Shown piece by piece: positions 8,961 to 18,395 of a stretch of DNA of 64,000 bases (within the stretch, counting starts at the first letter, position 1; the number at the start of each line of letters is the position of its first letter). Where the stretch lies: assembly GCF_008298035.1 (NCBI RefSeq), contig NZ_CP042910.1, positions 3,611,001 to 3,675,000 of the forward strand. The letters run 5' to 3'. The notes below the pieces were generated by a model. That model was not told the DNA's origin. It saw only the letters and a program-made list of their open reading frames with translations, and made no database searches. The translations under genes and the position numbers were made by a program. This stretch comes from Gimesia maris (lineage in GTDB: Bacteria; Planctomycetota; Planctomycetia; Planctomycetales; Planctomycetaceae).

Positions 8961-11090
8961 TCAACCAGCTTCCGCAGTGGCTTCTTCCCCTTCTGTGGCA
9001 GGGGCATCTGGTGGGGTTTCCTGACGTTCCAGAACAGGAATGGGTTTCCAGATAAATTCGAGCGTGAATTGAGTACGCTGCAGATTAATCGGTTTCACTT
9101 CTTTTTCAGGTCGATTATTGCCGATGCGAGGACGACCGACGCCTCCGCCCAGTCCGCCGGCAAAAGAAGCTTCGTCATTAGCGAGACCAACTCCACCACC
9201 TCCTAAGCCACCAAATCCGCCTGATCGACCGGCGAACCGCCCTTCTCCCCCATGCCGAGTGCCGCGGGGACGGCCATTGGGATAGAATTCAAAGGGTTCA
9301 CGATTGTCTTTCAGAATGACCGGATGTGTGATCCCCATTTTCCGAACATCAACGGGATTAGAACCCGGGTTTTTGACAGTCCATGACTGCAGATTTTTCA
9401 GCAGAGTCTCGTGGACATACAGAACACCGACATCTGTAGTTGGTTTGGATTCATCGTTGTGATAATGCACCCCATTTAAAGTGAAGACATACCCTTCGCC
9501 TTCCGGGGGAGTGTCCTGATCAATTTTGGGAAGCAATGACTTTGCCTGTGGAGAGAGCCCCTGGAACCAGGTGCCCAGATCCTTTTCATGTCTGACTGTA
9601 ATACCGGGAAGTTTAATCCGGTTTCGTTTTTCAATCTGTTCGTTATCAATTTCATCGCCGACATCGCGCGGCAGGCATTCGTCAATGGCTTTGTAAATTT
9701 CCAGCCAGTCAGCACGACTGTCCATATTCCAGACAAGTTTATTACCCTGTTCGATCAGGCTGGTGTATTCCGTCTCTTCACCTTTGTAAGCGGAATCATA
9801 GCCGCCGACCTGTTGTTTCAGGTTTTTGACTTTTGTTTCAACTGCACCAAATCGGTCCTGGCTGACGGAGTTGGCCACATTGCTGTACCCGACTGCGGAG
9901 ATACACAGGCCGATCATCAGGGCAGCCGCTGCCACCACTGCCCAAGGCTTTTTGCGACGGATTTTACGGGCCGTTGCAATTTCGGGAGGCAGCAGAGTGG
10001 TACGAATGGTTGTCTGCTGCAGCGCCTGCAATGCGATTCCGTAAGGCACGGTAAACGTGAGGATGTTGTCCTGGAACAGGGGCTCATTCAGAACGGCGTC
10101 GCCTACGACCCCCTGGAAGTCGTCCAGGCGTTCCACTTCATACTGCAGATTCTGTTGCAGGAATTTCTGCAGACCGGCCAGCTTGAAACCGTTACCGGTA
10201 CCGTACACTTTTGAGATTTTGGCATCACGGTTGACACTTGAGAAGTAACCGATCGAACGTTGGATTTCAGAGACGTATTCATTGAATACCGGTCGCAGTG
10301 CCTGAAAGACAGCGCGAGGATCTTCTGAGCGTGTTGCATTACATTTAAGGTGTTCGGCTTTTGCGAACGTCAGTTTCATCTCTTTGGTCAAAGCGCGTGT
10401 AAAGTGGTTACCGCCAATGGGGACATTGCGGATCCAGATTTTATTACCATTGGTCACCATGAGTGTGGTACTGTCAGCGCCCATGTCGACGACGATGGCA
10501 GATTCTTCCGGATTGCCTTCAAAGTCCTGGCCGACCCGCATGCCCAGAGAGTCATAACAAAGCGTATTATAAAGTCCCAGGGGCGCGATCTGAATCAGTT
10601 CCACTTCTATTTTGCGTTTCAGAAATGGTTGTAGTGCATGCAGCACCTGATCGCGTTTCATGGCGAAGATACCGACCTCGGCATCCAGCATGTAGCCACT
10701 CTCTTCGATGCCACCGCCAAGAGGCTGGTAATCCCAGATCACGTCTTCCAGCGCGAAAGGAATCTGCTGCTTGGCTTCGTATTTCACAATCTCCGGAACC
10801 CGGTTGGATTGAACGGGGGGCAATTGAATGAAACGCGCCAGTGAAGTCTGGCCGGGCACACTGATGGCAATCAGGTCGCCATTGGTTTCATTGCGAGACA
10901 GGAATGTGTCCAGAGCCTGGCCGATCAGTTCATCGGGAACGGCATCGGGCTGGCTGAGAATTTTCGGGTGTGGAATGTAGTCGAAGGCAACCGCAATCAC
11001 CTGGTCGGCGGCTTCTGCATACCGCAGGCGAATCGCTTTTAAGCCCGCCTGGCCAATTTCAATACCCCAAACAGCTTGATTTTCTGCCAT
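8961..11090 (-). CDS. pilM: PilM-like actin-fold protein fused to a PilN-like membrane domain
   Basis: 709 residues from the ATG at 11090, which has AGGAG 12 bases upstream; a longer frame adds about 40 unrelated residues. Residues 5-345 match the PilM ATPase domain: WGIEIGQAGLKAIRLRY, EIVKYEAKQQIPFAL, VVDMGADSTTLMV and the GTGNGFKLAGL phosphate loop. A membrane helix lies at about 378-398, followed by a periplasmic PilN-like part and a glycine-rich segment (GGFGGLGGGGVG). In type IV pilus systems PilM is a separate cytoplasmic protein that binds the N-terminal tail of PilN; here the two are joined. It is the first gene of the operon, and about 770 bp of non-coding sequence lies upstream. Confidence 0.85.
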   Translation of the reverse strand: MAENQAVWGIEIGQAGLKAIRLRYAEAADQVIAVAFDYIPHPKILSQPDAVPDELIGQALDTFLSRNETNGDLIAISVPGQTSLARFIQLPPVQSNRVPEIVKYEAKQQIPFALEDVIWDYQPLGGGIEESGYMLDAEVGIFAMKRDQVLHALQPFLKRKIEVELIQIAPLGLYNTLCYDSLGMRVGQDFEGNPEESAIVVDMGADSTTLMVTNGNKIWIRNVPIGGNHFTRALTKEMKLTFAKAEHLKCNATRSEDPRAVFQALRPVFNEYVSEIQRSIGYFSSVNRDAKISKVYGTGNGFKLAGLQKFLQQNLQYEVERLDDFQGVVGDAVLNEPLFQDNILTFTVPYGIALQALQQTTIRTTLLPPEIATARKIRRKKPWAVVAAAALMIGLCISAVGYSNVANSVSQDRFGAVETKVKNLKQQVGGYDSAYKGEETEYTSLIEQGNKLVWNMDSRADWLEIYKAIDECLPRDVGDEIDNEQIEKRNRIKLPGITVRHEKDLGTWFQGLSPQAKSLLPKIDQDTPPEGEGYVFTLNGVHYHNDESKPTTDVGVLYVHETLLKNLQSWTVKNPGSNPVDVRKMGITHPVILKDNREPFEFYPNGRPRGTRHGGEGRFAGRSGGFGGLGGGGVGLANDEASFAGGLGGGVGRPRIGNNRPEKEVKPINLQRTQFTLEFIWKPIPVLERQETPPDAPATEGEEATAEAG

Positions 11091-11860
11091 GTGTCTGGTC
11101 ACTCCTGCTTTCCGGAACTGAGGCGACCACTGGCCGTCCGATAGAACCGGAATGTAATAAGAAAATAATTTTACGAGGTGAAACCCTGCCGGTTGAGAGA
11201 GCTTGAACAACAGGCAGAATGTATCAGATCTATTCAGTTTCAGTCAGGATAGGCTCGGGAATGATTTGAGATGCAATAATTCCCTAACATAAGGCTATCA
11301 CAGGATTTCCTATAAAGTCAATGAAATAACTGATGTTTGAAAACGACTTCATAAAAATTAATATAAACCGTTATAATTGATAACTATGATTACCAGGGCA
11401 TGCCGTAATGAATGGCCCTGATAATTGTGTCAATACGTCAGATATTTGTTGCTTTCATCCGATTGGACGGAACACAAATTACAGGAGTTCCCACTAACCT
11501 GGTTATTATTACGAATTTATCAGTTTTTTTGCTGGATCTGAGCTGCATCTTTTCAGCGCAATTGTAAATTCACCAGTAGAACGGTGCGTTCTTAACTGTC
11601 GATTTCAAAGTGGGTTAGATGGTCTTTTCACTTTTAGTCGACTCAGGGACATGCAGCACTATAGATACTTGCCAATTGTTTGCTTATGCTAGACTGTGTC
11701 CAGGTTGACTGTTGCGTTTCCAGGGCCATTTGGACCGAGTATACTAGAATCTGAGACATGATGGGGTAAATGTGAAGCGACTGGGATTCTGTCGGAAGTA
11801 ATGAATGCCTGAACGCTGCTCCCATTGAGTTCAGTTAATTATGTAAAGCATTGTGATTCA
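11091..11860 (+). other. Intergenic region with no convincing gene
   Basis: 770 bp, relatively AT-rich near 11280-11400, between the divergent pilM-like and GH38-like genes. It must contain both promoters. Repeat copy C occupies 11689-11784. I find no frame with a plausible ribosome site and protein-like composition. An undetected small RNA is possible. Confidence 0.5.
11689..11784 (+). repeat. Dispersed 95-bp palindromic repeat, copy C
   Basis: Forward copy starting CTAGACTGTGTCCAGG, followed by ACTGTTGCGTTTCC, the core GGCCATTTGGACCGAGTATA, then GAGACATGATGGGGTAAATG and a degenerate right end. It lies in the intergenic region upstream of the GH38-like gene and does not touch a stop codon I can assign. 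Confidence 0.85.
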
Positions 11861-14767
11861 ATGACATACAATGATATTGTTGTGCTGATTCCCTGTCATA
11901 GCCTTGATGATTTTCCAACGGAACTGGATGAAAAAGAGGCAGAGAGTCTACTGAATGCGTTTGCCGTGGCCTGGCACCCGGAACTGCTTGCATCCTCGCG
12001 TGTCATTCCCAGCTGGCATCGGTCTGATGAGCCCCCCCAGTTTCTGGCAGATCGCCTGCTGCTTGTTCCCAAAACCTCTGAAGACTGGCTTCCTTACGGC
12101 TGGATTGAAGAGGCAGAAGCAAATGGAGCGACTGTCGTCAGCGGGAAAATTCACCGGGAAGAAATGACAGAAGCCGCTCTGCTCCCCCTTCGTTCAGTTG
12201 AAGCAGGAGCGGAAACGACTCAGAAACCGGAATTATCCAGCGAGTTGGTCGCCGATTTTCATGCGCTGGGATTCTGCTATATCCAGCTGGAACTGTTGAC
12301 GCGCTGTATGCATCACTTCAGCAGTCTGGATGAAGCGACGATTCAACGGGAAGCCATTGCGGCTGCCGATGCCGTCCTGGCAGATGATAATGAGGCAGCA
12401 CGCGCCCATCTCAAAGCCTGTTTTGAAGTACTGCTGGAAAACCGTGAGCGGTTTTATCCGATTGACTGTTACCTGATTGATCTGTGTCTGCTGACGCCGG
12501 AATGGGCGAATGCATCATTAAAACAGTCGATTAAAAATGAACGCCCTTTCAATATTCTGGTCAGTGGGGACGATCTGGAAACAATCGCCAGTCAGGATTC
12601 CGAGCTGATTTCGCTGTTAACCAAAAGCTGTCAGGATCGCGAAAGCGAAGTAATTGGTGGTGAGCAGGATCAGATATCAACGCCCGTTGTCCCGGTGGAA
12701 TCGATCATCTGGCAATTACAGTCTGGTACGAAAACCGTTCAGAAATTAGTCGGAATGACTCCTACAACCTGGGCGCGACGTCGCTTCGGGCTGGCTTCCG
12801 TACTGCCGATGCTGTTGCATCGTTTTGGTTTTCACTCGGCTTTGCATCTGGTGCTGGATGACGGGATTTACCCCGATTACGAACAGAGTAAAATTCACTG
12901 GGAGGGATCAGACGGCACCATTCTGGATGCGTTTTCCCGGATTCCCATGTCTGCGGAAGGCGCTGCCGGGTATCTGCGATTTCCCCAGAGAATGGCGGAA
13001 TCGATGGAAGAAGACCAGGTGGGCGCATTGATGTTTGCGCACTGGCCTGATGTGAAATCGCCTTTTTTTGAAGACTTTAAACGCATCCATCAGTACGCGC
13101 CCGTCCTGGGCAGCTTTGTACTTCTGAATGACTTTTTTCAGAACACGGAGTCATCGGGAAGGCACTCCTCTTACGACGCACGAGAATATCTGTCCCCCTT
13201 CCTGAGCCAGCTGGTTGCGATGCGTAAACCGGATCCTCTCAGTCGCTTCATCAATCATTTTGTCCGTCACGACGAATTCACGGCAGGACGCTGGTTTCAC
13301 ACGGTGGCACGGGCCATCTATGGGAAACCGGTAGAGGATGTAGCACTGTTGAAGATCGAACAGGATATTGAACGCGGGCATCCTGATGCCGATGAAAGTG
13401 CAACTGTTAAGGCGGTTCAGTCGCTGCAGGGGTTTTGTGATGACGGTGTCGAACAACTGGCAAAGATCATTCTGCAAGGGGCTGAACAGCATCAGAGTGG
13501 AGTGCTGTTATTAAATTCGCTGTCATTCTCGCGGCGGGTCGTAGTGGATCTGCCTGGTTTTGCGCACGAACCGATAGCCCATCCTGCTGTCAAGTCAACA
13601 CAATTTGATGAAACGCGAAAGCAGGCGGTCGTGGAACTTCCTGCTGCGGGTTTTGTCTGGTTGCAGCCAGGTCAGATCTCTGCGACACCGCCTAAGAGCA
13701 GTGTACCCATTGCAGAACCATTGCTGTTACGGAATGAATTTTTTGAAGTGCATATCCATGAAGAAACCGGTGGGATTGCACAGATCAAAGAGTATGGCCG
13801 CAAGCCAAATCGACTGAGCCAGCAGTTGGCGTATCGCTTCCCCTATCAACGTAATATTTCCACTCCCGGTGCCTTAGGTGACTGGGATACAAAAACTCCT
13901 TACTCCGCGACGCGGGCGGTCAAGGTAGAGCTGACCTGCGCAGGTCCGGGTCTGGGGGAGATCGTAACCACCGGAGAAATTTACGACCAGGTCAGTGATA
14001 CGACACTGGCCACGTTTCGACAGACATTCCAACTCTGGCGTGGACGTCCGATCCTGGATGTGAAAATCGAACTGGAAGTGCAGACGCTGCCTGATGGCAA
14101 TCCCTGGGATCATTATTATGCAGTCCGCTTTGCCTGGGGAGACAGTACGGCATCGCTCACACGGTCGCTGCTGGAAAGCGCGCATGCGTTCCAGGGGGAA
14201 CGATTTGAAGGCCCGCACTACTTTGAAATTGCAGAGGGAGAAGAACGGGTTACGATACTGAATCACGGTTTGCCGTTTCATCGTAAAACCGGTCCACGCA
14301 TGCTCGACAGTATGTTGATTGTGGAAGGCGAAACAAAACGCGAATTTCAGTTCTCGATTGCCATCAATCAGAATTTTCCCATGCAGATCGCGCGGAATGT
14401 CATGGTGCCGGCGGGCAATTATCCGAGTCAGGTCGGCCCTCCCCGCATGGGTGACCAGGGGTGGTTGTTCCATGTCTCAGTGAGCAATGTCCAGATTACC
14501 CGCGTCATGGATCTGCTGGAATCGACACATCAATCATCCCCTGCTCCGACTGGAGATTCATCGGGATTTGCAGTGCGTCTGATTGAGACCGAAGGGATTC
14601 ACCGTTCTGTGAAACTCAGGTGCTTCAAATCTCCCGCGAGTGCCCGGCAGCGCGATTTTCATGGTAAAACAATCGTGGAATTACCCGTCGAAGAGGATGC
14701 GGTTTTAGTGGAAATGTCACCTTATGAAATCGCAGAAATTGAACTTATATTTCAGGGCTCCGTTTGA
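11861..14767 (+). CDS. Glycoside hydrolase family 38-like protein (alpha-mannosidase-like)
   Basis: 968 residues from the ATG at 11861; a TTG at 11825 would add 12 residues and neither has a clear ribosome site. The C-terminal half, from about residue 545, resembles the GH38 C-terminal beta domains: VLLLNSLSFSRRVVVDLPG, then LLLRNEFFEVHIHEETGGIAQI and LSQQLAYRFPY. The N-terminal half starts VVLIPCHSLDDFP and is not a clear match to the GH38 catalytic domain; the usual HTHWD-type zinc motif is not visible at the start. It may therefore be a diverged mannosidase or a related non-catalytic member. No signal peptide, so it is probably cytoplasmic. The cytidylate kinase start follows 3 bp after its stop, implying one transcript. 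Confidence 0.65.
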   Translation: MTYNDIVVLIPCHSLDDFPTELDEKEAESLLNAFAVAWHPELLASSRVIPSWHRSDEPPQFLADRLLLVPKTSEDWLPYGWIEEAEANGATVVSGKIHREEMTEAALLPLRSVEAGAETTQKPELSSELVADFHALGFCYIQLELLTRCMHHFSSLDEATIQREAIAAADAVLADDNEAARAHLKACFEVLLENRERFYPIDCYLIDLCLLTPEWANASLKQSIKNERPFNILVSGDDLETIASQDSELISLLTKSCQDRESEVIGGEQDQISTPVVPVESIIWQLQSGTKTVQKLVGMTPTTWARRRFGLASVLPMLLHRFGFHSALHLVLDDGIYPDYEQSKIHWEGSDGTILDAFSRIPMSAEGAAGYLRFPQRMAESMEEDQVGALMFAHWPDVKSPFFEDFKRIHQYAPVLGSFVLLNDFFQNTESSGRHSSYDAREYLSPFLSQLVAMRKPDPLSRFINHFVRHDEFTAGRWFHTVARAIYGKPVEDVALLKIEQDIERGHPDADESATVKAVQSLQGFCDDGVEQLAKIILQGAEQHQSGVLLLNSLSFSRRVVVDLPGFAHEPIAHPAVKSTQFDETRKQAVVELPAAGFVWLQPGQISATPPKSSVPIAEPLLLRNEFFEVHIHEETGGIAQIKEYGRKPNRLSQQLAYRFPYQRNISTPGALGDWDTKTPYSATRAVKVELTCAGPGLGEIVTTGEIYDQVSDTTLATFRQTFQLWRGRPILDVKIELEVQTLPDGNPWDHYYAVRFAWGDSTASLTRSLLESAHAFQGERFEGPHYFEIAEGEERVTILNHGLPFHRKTGPRMLDSMLIVEGETKREFQFSIAINQNFPMQIARNVMVPAGNYPSQVGPPRMGDQGWLFHVSVSNVQITRVMDLLESTHQSSPAPTGDSSGFAVRLIETEGIHRSVKLRCFKSPASARQRDFHGKTIVELPVEEDAVLVEMSPYEIAEIELIFQGSV

Positions 14768-14770
14768 AAA

Positions 14771-15433
14771 ATGATTGTGACAATTGATGGCCCCGCAGGT
14801 TCCGGAAAAAGTACAGCCGCAAAAGGGCTGGCTGACAGACTGGGGTTTGAATTTCTGGATACCGGTGCCATGTACCGTTGTGTTGCCTGGGCCGTGCTGC
14901 AAAAACAAGTCGACCCGGCTGATGAAGCCGCAGTTGTCGATCTCAGTCGGCAGATTCAGATATCGTTTTCAGATGCGCAGGTACTGGTGAATGATGAAGA
15001 GGTCACGGGATTGATACGCACCCCGGAAGTGACAGAGGTCGCCTCGGTGGTGGCCCAGTATCCGGGAGTGCGCGAAGAACTGGTCCGGCTGCAACGCGAT
15101 GCTGCTTCTGGTACGAACATTGTCAGCGAGGGGCGCGATCAGGGGACGGTGGTTTTTCCAGATGCCTTCTGCAAGTTTTTTCTGGTCGCAGATCCGGAAG
15201 AGCGGGCGCGGCGCAGACATGAAGAGCTGCAGTCGGAAGGAAAAGACATTACCGTCGATGAAATTCTGCAGCAGATTTATCAACGCGATCAACGGGATGA
15301 ACAGCGCGACGTCGCCCCGTTGAAGGCGGCAGACGACGCGCTGGAAATCGATACTTCGGCAGTTACCATTGATGAAGTATTAGATCGGCTCGAGCAGACC
15401 GTTCGAGAGCGGATCAGTTCGCTCTCGCAGTGA
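14771..15433 (+). CDS. cmk: Cytidylate kinase
   Basis: 220 residues, the usual length. The P-loop GPAGSGKST is at residues 7-15, followed by FLDTGAMYR and, later, SEGRDQGTVVFPDA and the lid region DPEERARRRHEE with arginines that grip the phosphates. It phosphorylates CMP and dCMP with ATP in the cytoplasm. It follows the GH38-like gene by 3 bp and is probably translated from the same message. It is convergent with the beta-barrel protein gene. Confidence 0.95.
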   Translation: MIVTIDGPAGSGKSTAAKGLADRLGFEFLDTGAMYRCVAWAVLQKQVDPADEAAVVDLSRQIQISFSDAQVLVNDEEVTGLIRTPEVTEVASVVAQYPGVREELVRLQRDAASGTNIVSEGRDQGTVVFPDAFCKFFLVADPEERARRRHEELQSEGKDITVDEILQQIYQRDQRDEQRDVAPLKAADDALEIDTSAVTIDEVLDRLEQTVRERISSLSQ

Positions 15434-15460
15434 TCTTTATCACGGTGATTATTTCTACGA

Positions 15461-16642
15461 TCAGAACTGCAGGGTCATCGTGACAGTCGTGCGGCTGTCC
15501 AGCAGATCTTTTCTGTTCGAGATTGGAAATTCCCAGACACCGGCAAGTGACAGACACGAATTGAGCCGGTAGTTGGCACCGATTGCTGTCGTCACCACGT
15601 TATTGCCAGCCACGCTGGATGAACCCAGGTTGATCCAGTCTCCCCCTTCAATATTCAACGGGAGGGCCTGGCCGCTCTTGGTGTAAACAATGCCGTTAAG
15701 TTCCGCTACTGCGGAAAGTTTGCTGGTGACAGGGTGGTCGTAGTGAATACTGTAATAAATGGACTGTGATTCTTCGGCAGTATCACCGGGTACATGATAT
15801 CCGGAGGATGCAATCAGGTGACCGCTGCCAATCTGCTTACCGATGGAGACGTAAGGAGTCCAGACGCCATCCCCGTTCCCCTGGAAGACACGCGAACTGC
15901 CGTTGGTGGCTTCGTAGATCAGTCCGCCAGATAAGAGGAACTGGTTTTCCACATCCCGGATTACAACATACTTCAGCCCCAGCCCGATGTCGGACCAGCC
16001 TGTTCGATTTCCGACCCCACGTGTCTGCAGCGTGTTGTAACCGTCTTTGACGGCAATAATTGAAAGGCGTTCGTTTATGGCAATTCCCAGCTGGAGTGCG
16101 TAAACCTGCAGGTCCCCTGCACCGAGTACGGGAGTCTGGGCATCTATCATCTGGTTGATGAAGATGCCTCTCACATAGGTCAGAGAGCGCGGGTCAATCG
16201 ACCAGACCGGATTACTGACTGGCATGATAAAGTCATCAAAACAGCGGTCACTGGGAAATTTATTGAGTAACGGAATACGGTCGCAGAGTGTGCAGGCATT
16301 GCAGTCGCATGGCTCACAACTGCAGACCGGAGTCTGGCAGGCACAGGTGGGACAGGTGCATCCGGAACCAGAGGGGCACAAAGCGGGATGTCCGGTGGGA
16401 GCTGTGATTAGCAGGTCCTCTGTTTCCGCCGGTGCAGCCAGGTTTGTTGAAGGTTTTGTGTCAGACTGTGCTGGTGTCGTCACAGGATCGACAAGGGGAG
16501 GTGCAGGAGCCGCTTCCAGGTCGATCACGCCTTGAGACAACACTTGCTCCAGTGTTTGAGGTTCAGCCGTTTCTTCAGCAAAAACTGCCGAAAGGCCGGC
16601 GTGTAATGTAAACATGGTCAAAAGCAGCAGCCCGAACCTCAT
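15461..16642 (-). CDS. Exported beta-barrel protein with cysteine-rich segment
   Basis: 393 residues from the ATG at 16642, preceded by a run of six G seven bases away. Residues 1-22 are a signal peptide (LLLLTMFTLHAGLSAVFA). A Pro/Ala-rich linker leads to a short segment with 12 cysteines (CPSGSGCTCPTCACQ and following) at roughly residues 88-122. The remainder alternates in the manner of an outer-membrane barrel and ends in phenylalanine (TVTMTLQF), a typical barrel C-terminus. I do not recognise the family. The cysteine cluster could bind metal or form disulfides between envelope proteins; that is inference. It lies downstream of the NtrC-type gene, but a terminator separates the two. Confidence 0.7.
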   Translation of the reverse strand: MRFGLLLLTMFTLHAGLSAVFAEETAEPQTLEQVLSQGVIDLEAAPAPPLVDPVTTPAQSDTKPSTNLAAPAETEDLLITAPTGHPALCPSGSGCTCPTCACQTPVCSCEPCDCNACTLCDRIPLLNKFPSDRCFDDFIMPVSNPVWSIDPRSLTYVRGIFINQMIDAQTPVLGAGDLQVYALQLGIAINERLSIIAVKDGYNTLQTRGVGNRTGWSDIGLGLKYVVIRDVENQFLLSGGLIYEATNGSSRVFQGNGDGVWTPYVSIGKQIGSGHLIASSGYHVPGDTAEESQSIYYSIHYDHPVTSKLSAVAELNGIVYTKSGQALPLNIEGGDWINLGSSSVAGNNVVTTAIGANYRLNSCLSLAGVWEFPISNRKDLLDSRTTVTMTLQF

Positions 16643-16825
16643 GTTTTTCCCCCCATGGAAATGCAATAGATCAGTGATTCAAGTCTCATTCTTACTCTGT
16701 AGTCTTCTTCAGGTCTCAGGACTTATCGGCACTTATCACTTGAGAGAATAGGTATATAAAGTGGGGTTTATTTGTTTTATGGGATTGCATGGAAATGCCG
16801 CAGGTAGCGATTGTTACCGTTAAAT

Positions 16826-16856
16826 AAAAAAGCACGTCTGTACGACGTGCTTTTTT
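16826..16856 (-). terminator. Rho-independent terminator downstream of the NtrC-type regulator
   Basis: The perfect arms GCACGTC and GACGTGC are extended by six A and six T, with loop TGTAC. Read leftward the stem ends in a T-rich run. It insulates the NtrC-type gene (stop at 17001) from the beta-barrel gene further left. It is symmetrical and could stop transcription from both sides. Confidence 0.9.
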
Positions 16857-16911
16857 ATTCTGGTTTGAAATCGGAGCATAACAAGTTCTGCCAGCCTCCG
16901 AGTCTGAGTAT

Positions 16912-17003
16912 TAGACTTATAGCCAGCCTTAGTGTAACGTCTCGAGGTCGATCTGGACCGAGTCTGGATCGAGAGATGCTACGGTTAAAAGTGATGTGCT
17001 CTA
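16912..17003 (+). repeat. Dispersed 95-bp palindromic repeat, copy D
   Basis: Forward copy: degenerate left end TTAGACTTATAG, stem TGTAACGTCTCG, core GGTCGATCTGGACCGAGTCT, right stem GAGAGATGCTACGGTTAAAA and right end GTGATGTGCTCTAA. The right end holds the TAG stop codon (17001-17003, minus strand) of the NtrC-type gene. Confidence 0.85.
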
Positions 17004-18395
17004 ATGCATCAGTTGTTTTTCGAAATCGATATCGTATTTTTTCATCTTCTTATAGAGCGTGGTCCGGTTGATCCCCAGGGCTTTAGAGGTATTCTGCCGG
17101 TTCCAGCCGTTCGCTTCCAGAGCTTCAATAATGATCTGACGTTCCGGATTCGCCAGCGCCGTTTTCAGGGAACCGTTGCTTATGCGATTTTCCGGCGAAA
17201 GTGAGTATGACTGTTCCTGCCGAATCTGTTCTGGCAGATCATGCATGCGGATATAGTCACCTTTTGTCAATACAACGCAGCGTTCTACAACGTTGATCAG
17301 TTCGCGAACATTTCCCGGCCAGGAGTATTTCAGCATGGCCTGTGTGGCAGAAGCATCAAATCCGTTAATCGATTTTCCGATCTGTTCGTTATAGACCTTC
17401 AGGTAATGTTCAATCAACAGTGGTATGTCGCTGATGCGTTCCCGCAATGCCGGTTGAGTCAGGGTGATGACGTTGATTCGGTAATAGAGGTCCTGTCGGA
17501 ACTCTCCTTTGGCCACCATTTCTTCCAGGTTCTGGTTGGTAGCGAGAATCAGACGGATGTCGACGGAGTGAGTGACATTATCGCCGACGGCTTCGAATTC
17601 CCGATCCTGTAAGACCCGCAGCAGTTTGACCTGCAGGCTGGGAGAAGCAGTCGCAATTTCGTCCAGGAACAGCGTGCCGCCATCTGCCTGCAGGAACTTT
17701 CCGATTTTGTCGTGGGACGCTCCGGTAAACGAACCGGCTTTGTGTCCAAACAGCTCACTTTCCAGTAATGAATCGGGCAGCGCACCACAGGCGACTTCGA
17801 CGAAAGGTTGATTGCAGCGGTCACTTAACTGGTGGATAGCACGGGCGGTCATTGTTTTGCCTGTACCGTTTTCACCCAGAACGAGCACGGTAGTACGGGT
17901 ATCTGCCACGCTTTCAATCAGATCGAACATTTTCTGCATTTTGTAATCCTGGCCGACAATGTTCGAGAGGCCGAATCGCTGATCAAGTTGTGCCTTGAGT
18001 GATTTGTTTTCTTCGACCACTTTGCGCTGGTCGAGGCAACGTTCGATCGTCAGGCTGAGTTCTTCGTCGATGACCGGTTTGGTCAGATATTCAAACGCGC
18101 CCAGGCGGATCGCTTCGACGGCGCTTTCTATGGTTCCATAACCAGTGAGCATAATGACCGCGGTATCCGGTGCATGGTCTTTAACCCATTCGAGCAGATG
18201 GAAACCATCCTGATCAGGCAGGTTCACATCACAGACAACAACCTGAAAAGGGAATTCCTTTAAACGCTCAATCGCATCCAGGCAACTGAGAGAAGTTTCG
18301 GTACGATGCCCGAGGCTCCTCAGATAATCAGCCATCGCTTCCAGAATATATTGATCGTCATCGACTACCAGTAATGAACCAGAGTTTGTCTTCAT
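17001..18395 (-). CDS. NtrC-family sigma-54-dependent response regulator
   Basis: 464 residues from the ATG at 18395; a longer upstream frame lacks any domain. Domains: receiver 8-120 with phosphoacceptor Asp56 (VVCDVNLP) and Lys107; AAA+ sigma-54 interaction domain 146-380 with Walker A GENGTGKT at 174-181, loop GSFTGA at 221-226 and Walker B TLFLDEI; Fis-type helix-turn-helix near 433-458 ([15 protein letters not shown]). The loop has Ser in place of the usual first Ala of GAFTGA. It should activate sigma-54 promoters when phosphorylated. No partner kinase is adjacent, so it is an orphan here. Its stop codon is the edge of repeat copy D. Confidence 0.92.
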   Translation of the reverse strand: MKTNSGSLLVVDDDQYILEAMADYLRSLGHRTETSLSCLDAIERLKEFPFQVVVCDVNLPDQDGFHLLEWVKDHAPDTAVIMLTGYGTIESAVEAIRLGAFEYLTKPVIDEELSLTIERCLDQRKVVEENKSLKAQLDQRFGLSNIVGQDYKMQKMFDLIESVADTRTTVLVLGENGTGKTMTARAIHQLSDRCNQPFVEVACGALPDSLLESELFGHKAGSFTGASHDKIGKFLQADGGTLFLDEIATASPSLQVKLLRVLQDREFEAVGDNVTHSVDIRLILATNQNLEEMVAKGEFRQDLYYRINVITLTQPALRERISDIPLLIEHYLKVYNEQIGKSINGFDASATQAMLKYSWPGNVRELINVVERCVVLTKGDYIRMHDLPEQIRQEQSYSLSPENRISNGSLKTALANPERQIIIEALEANGWNRQNTSKALGINRTTLYKKMKKYDIDFEKQLMH

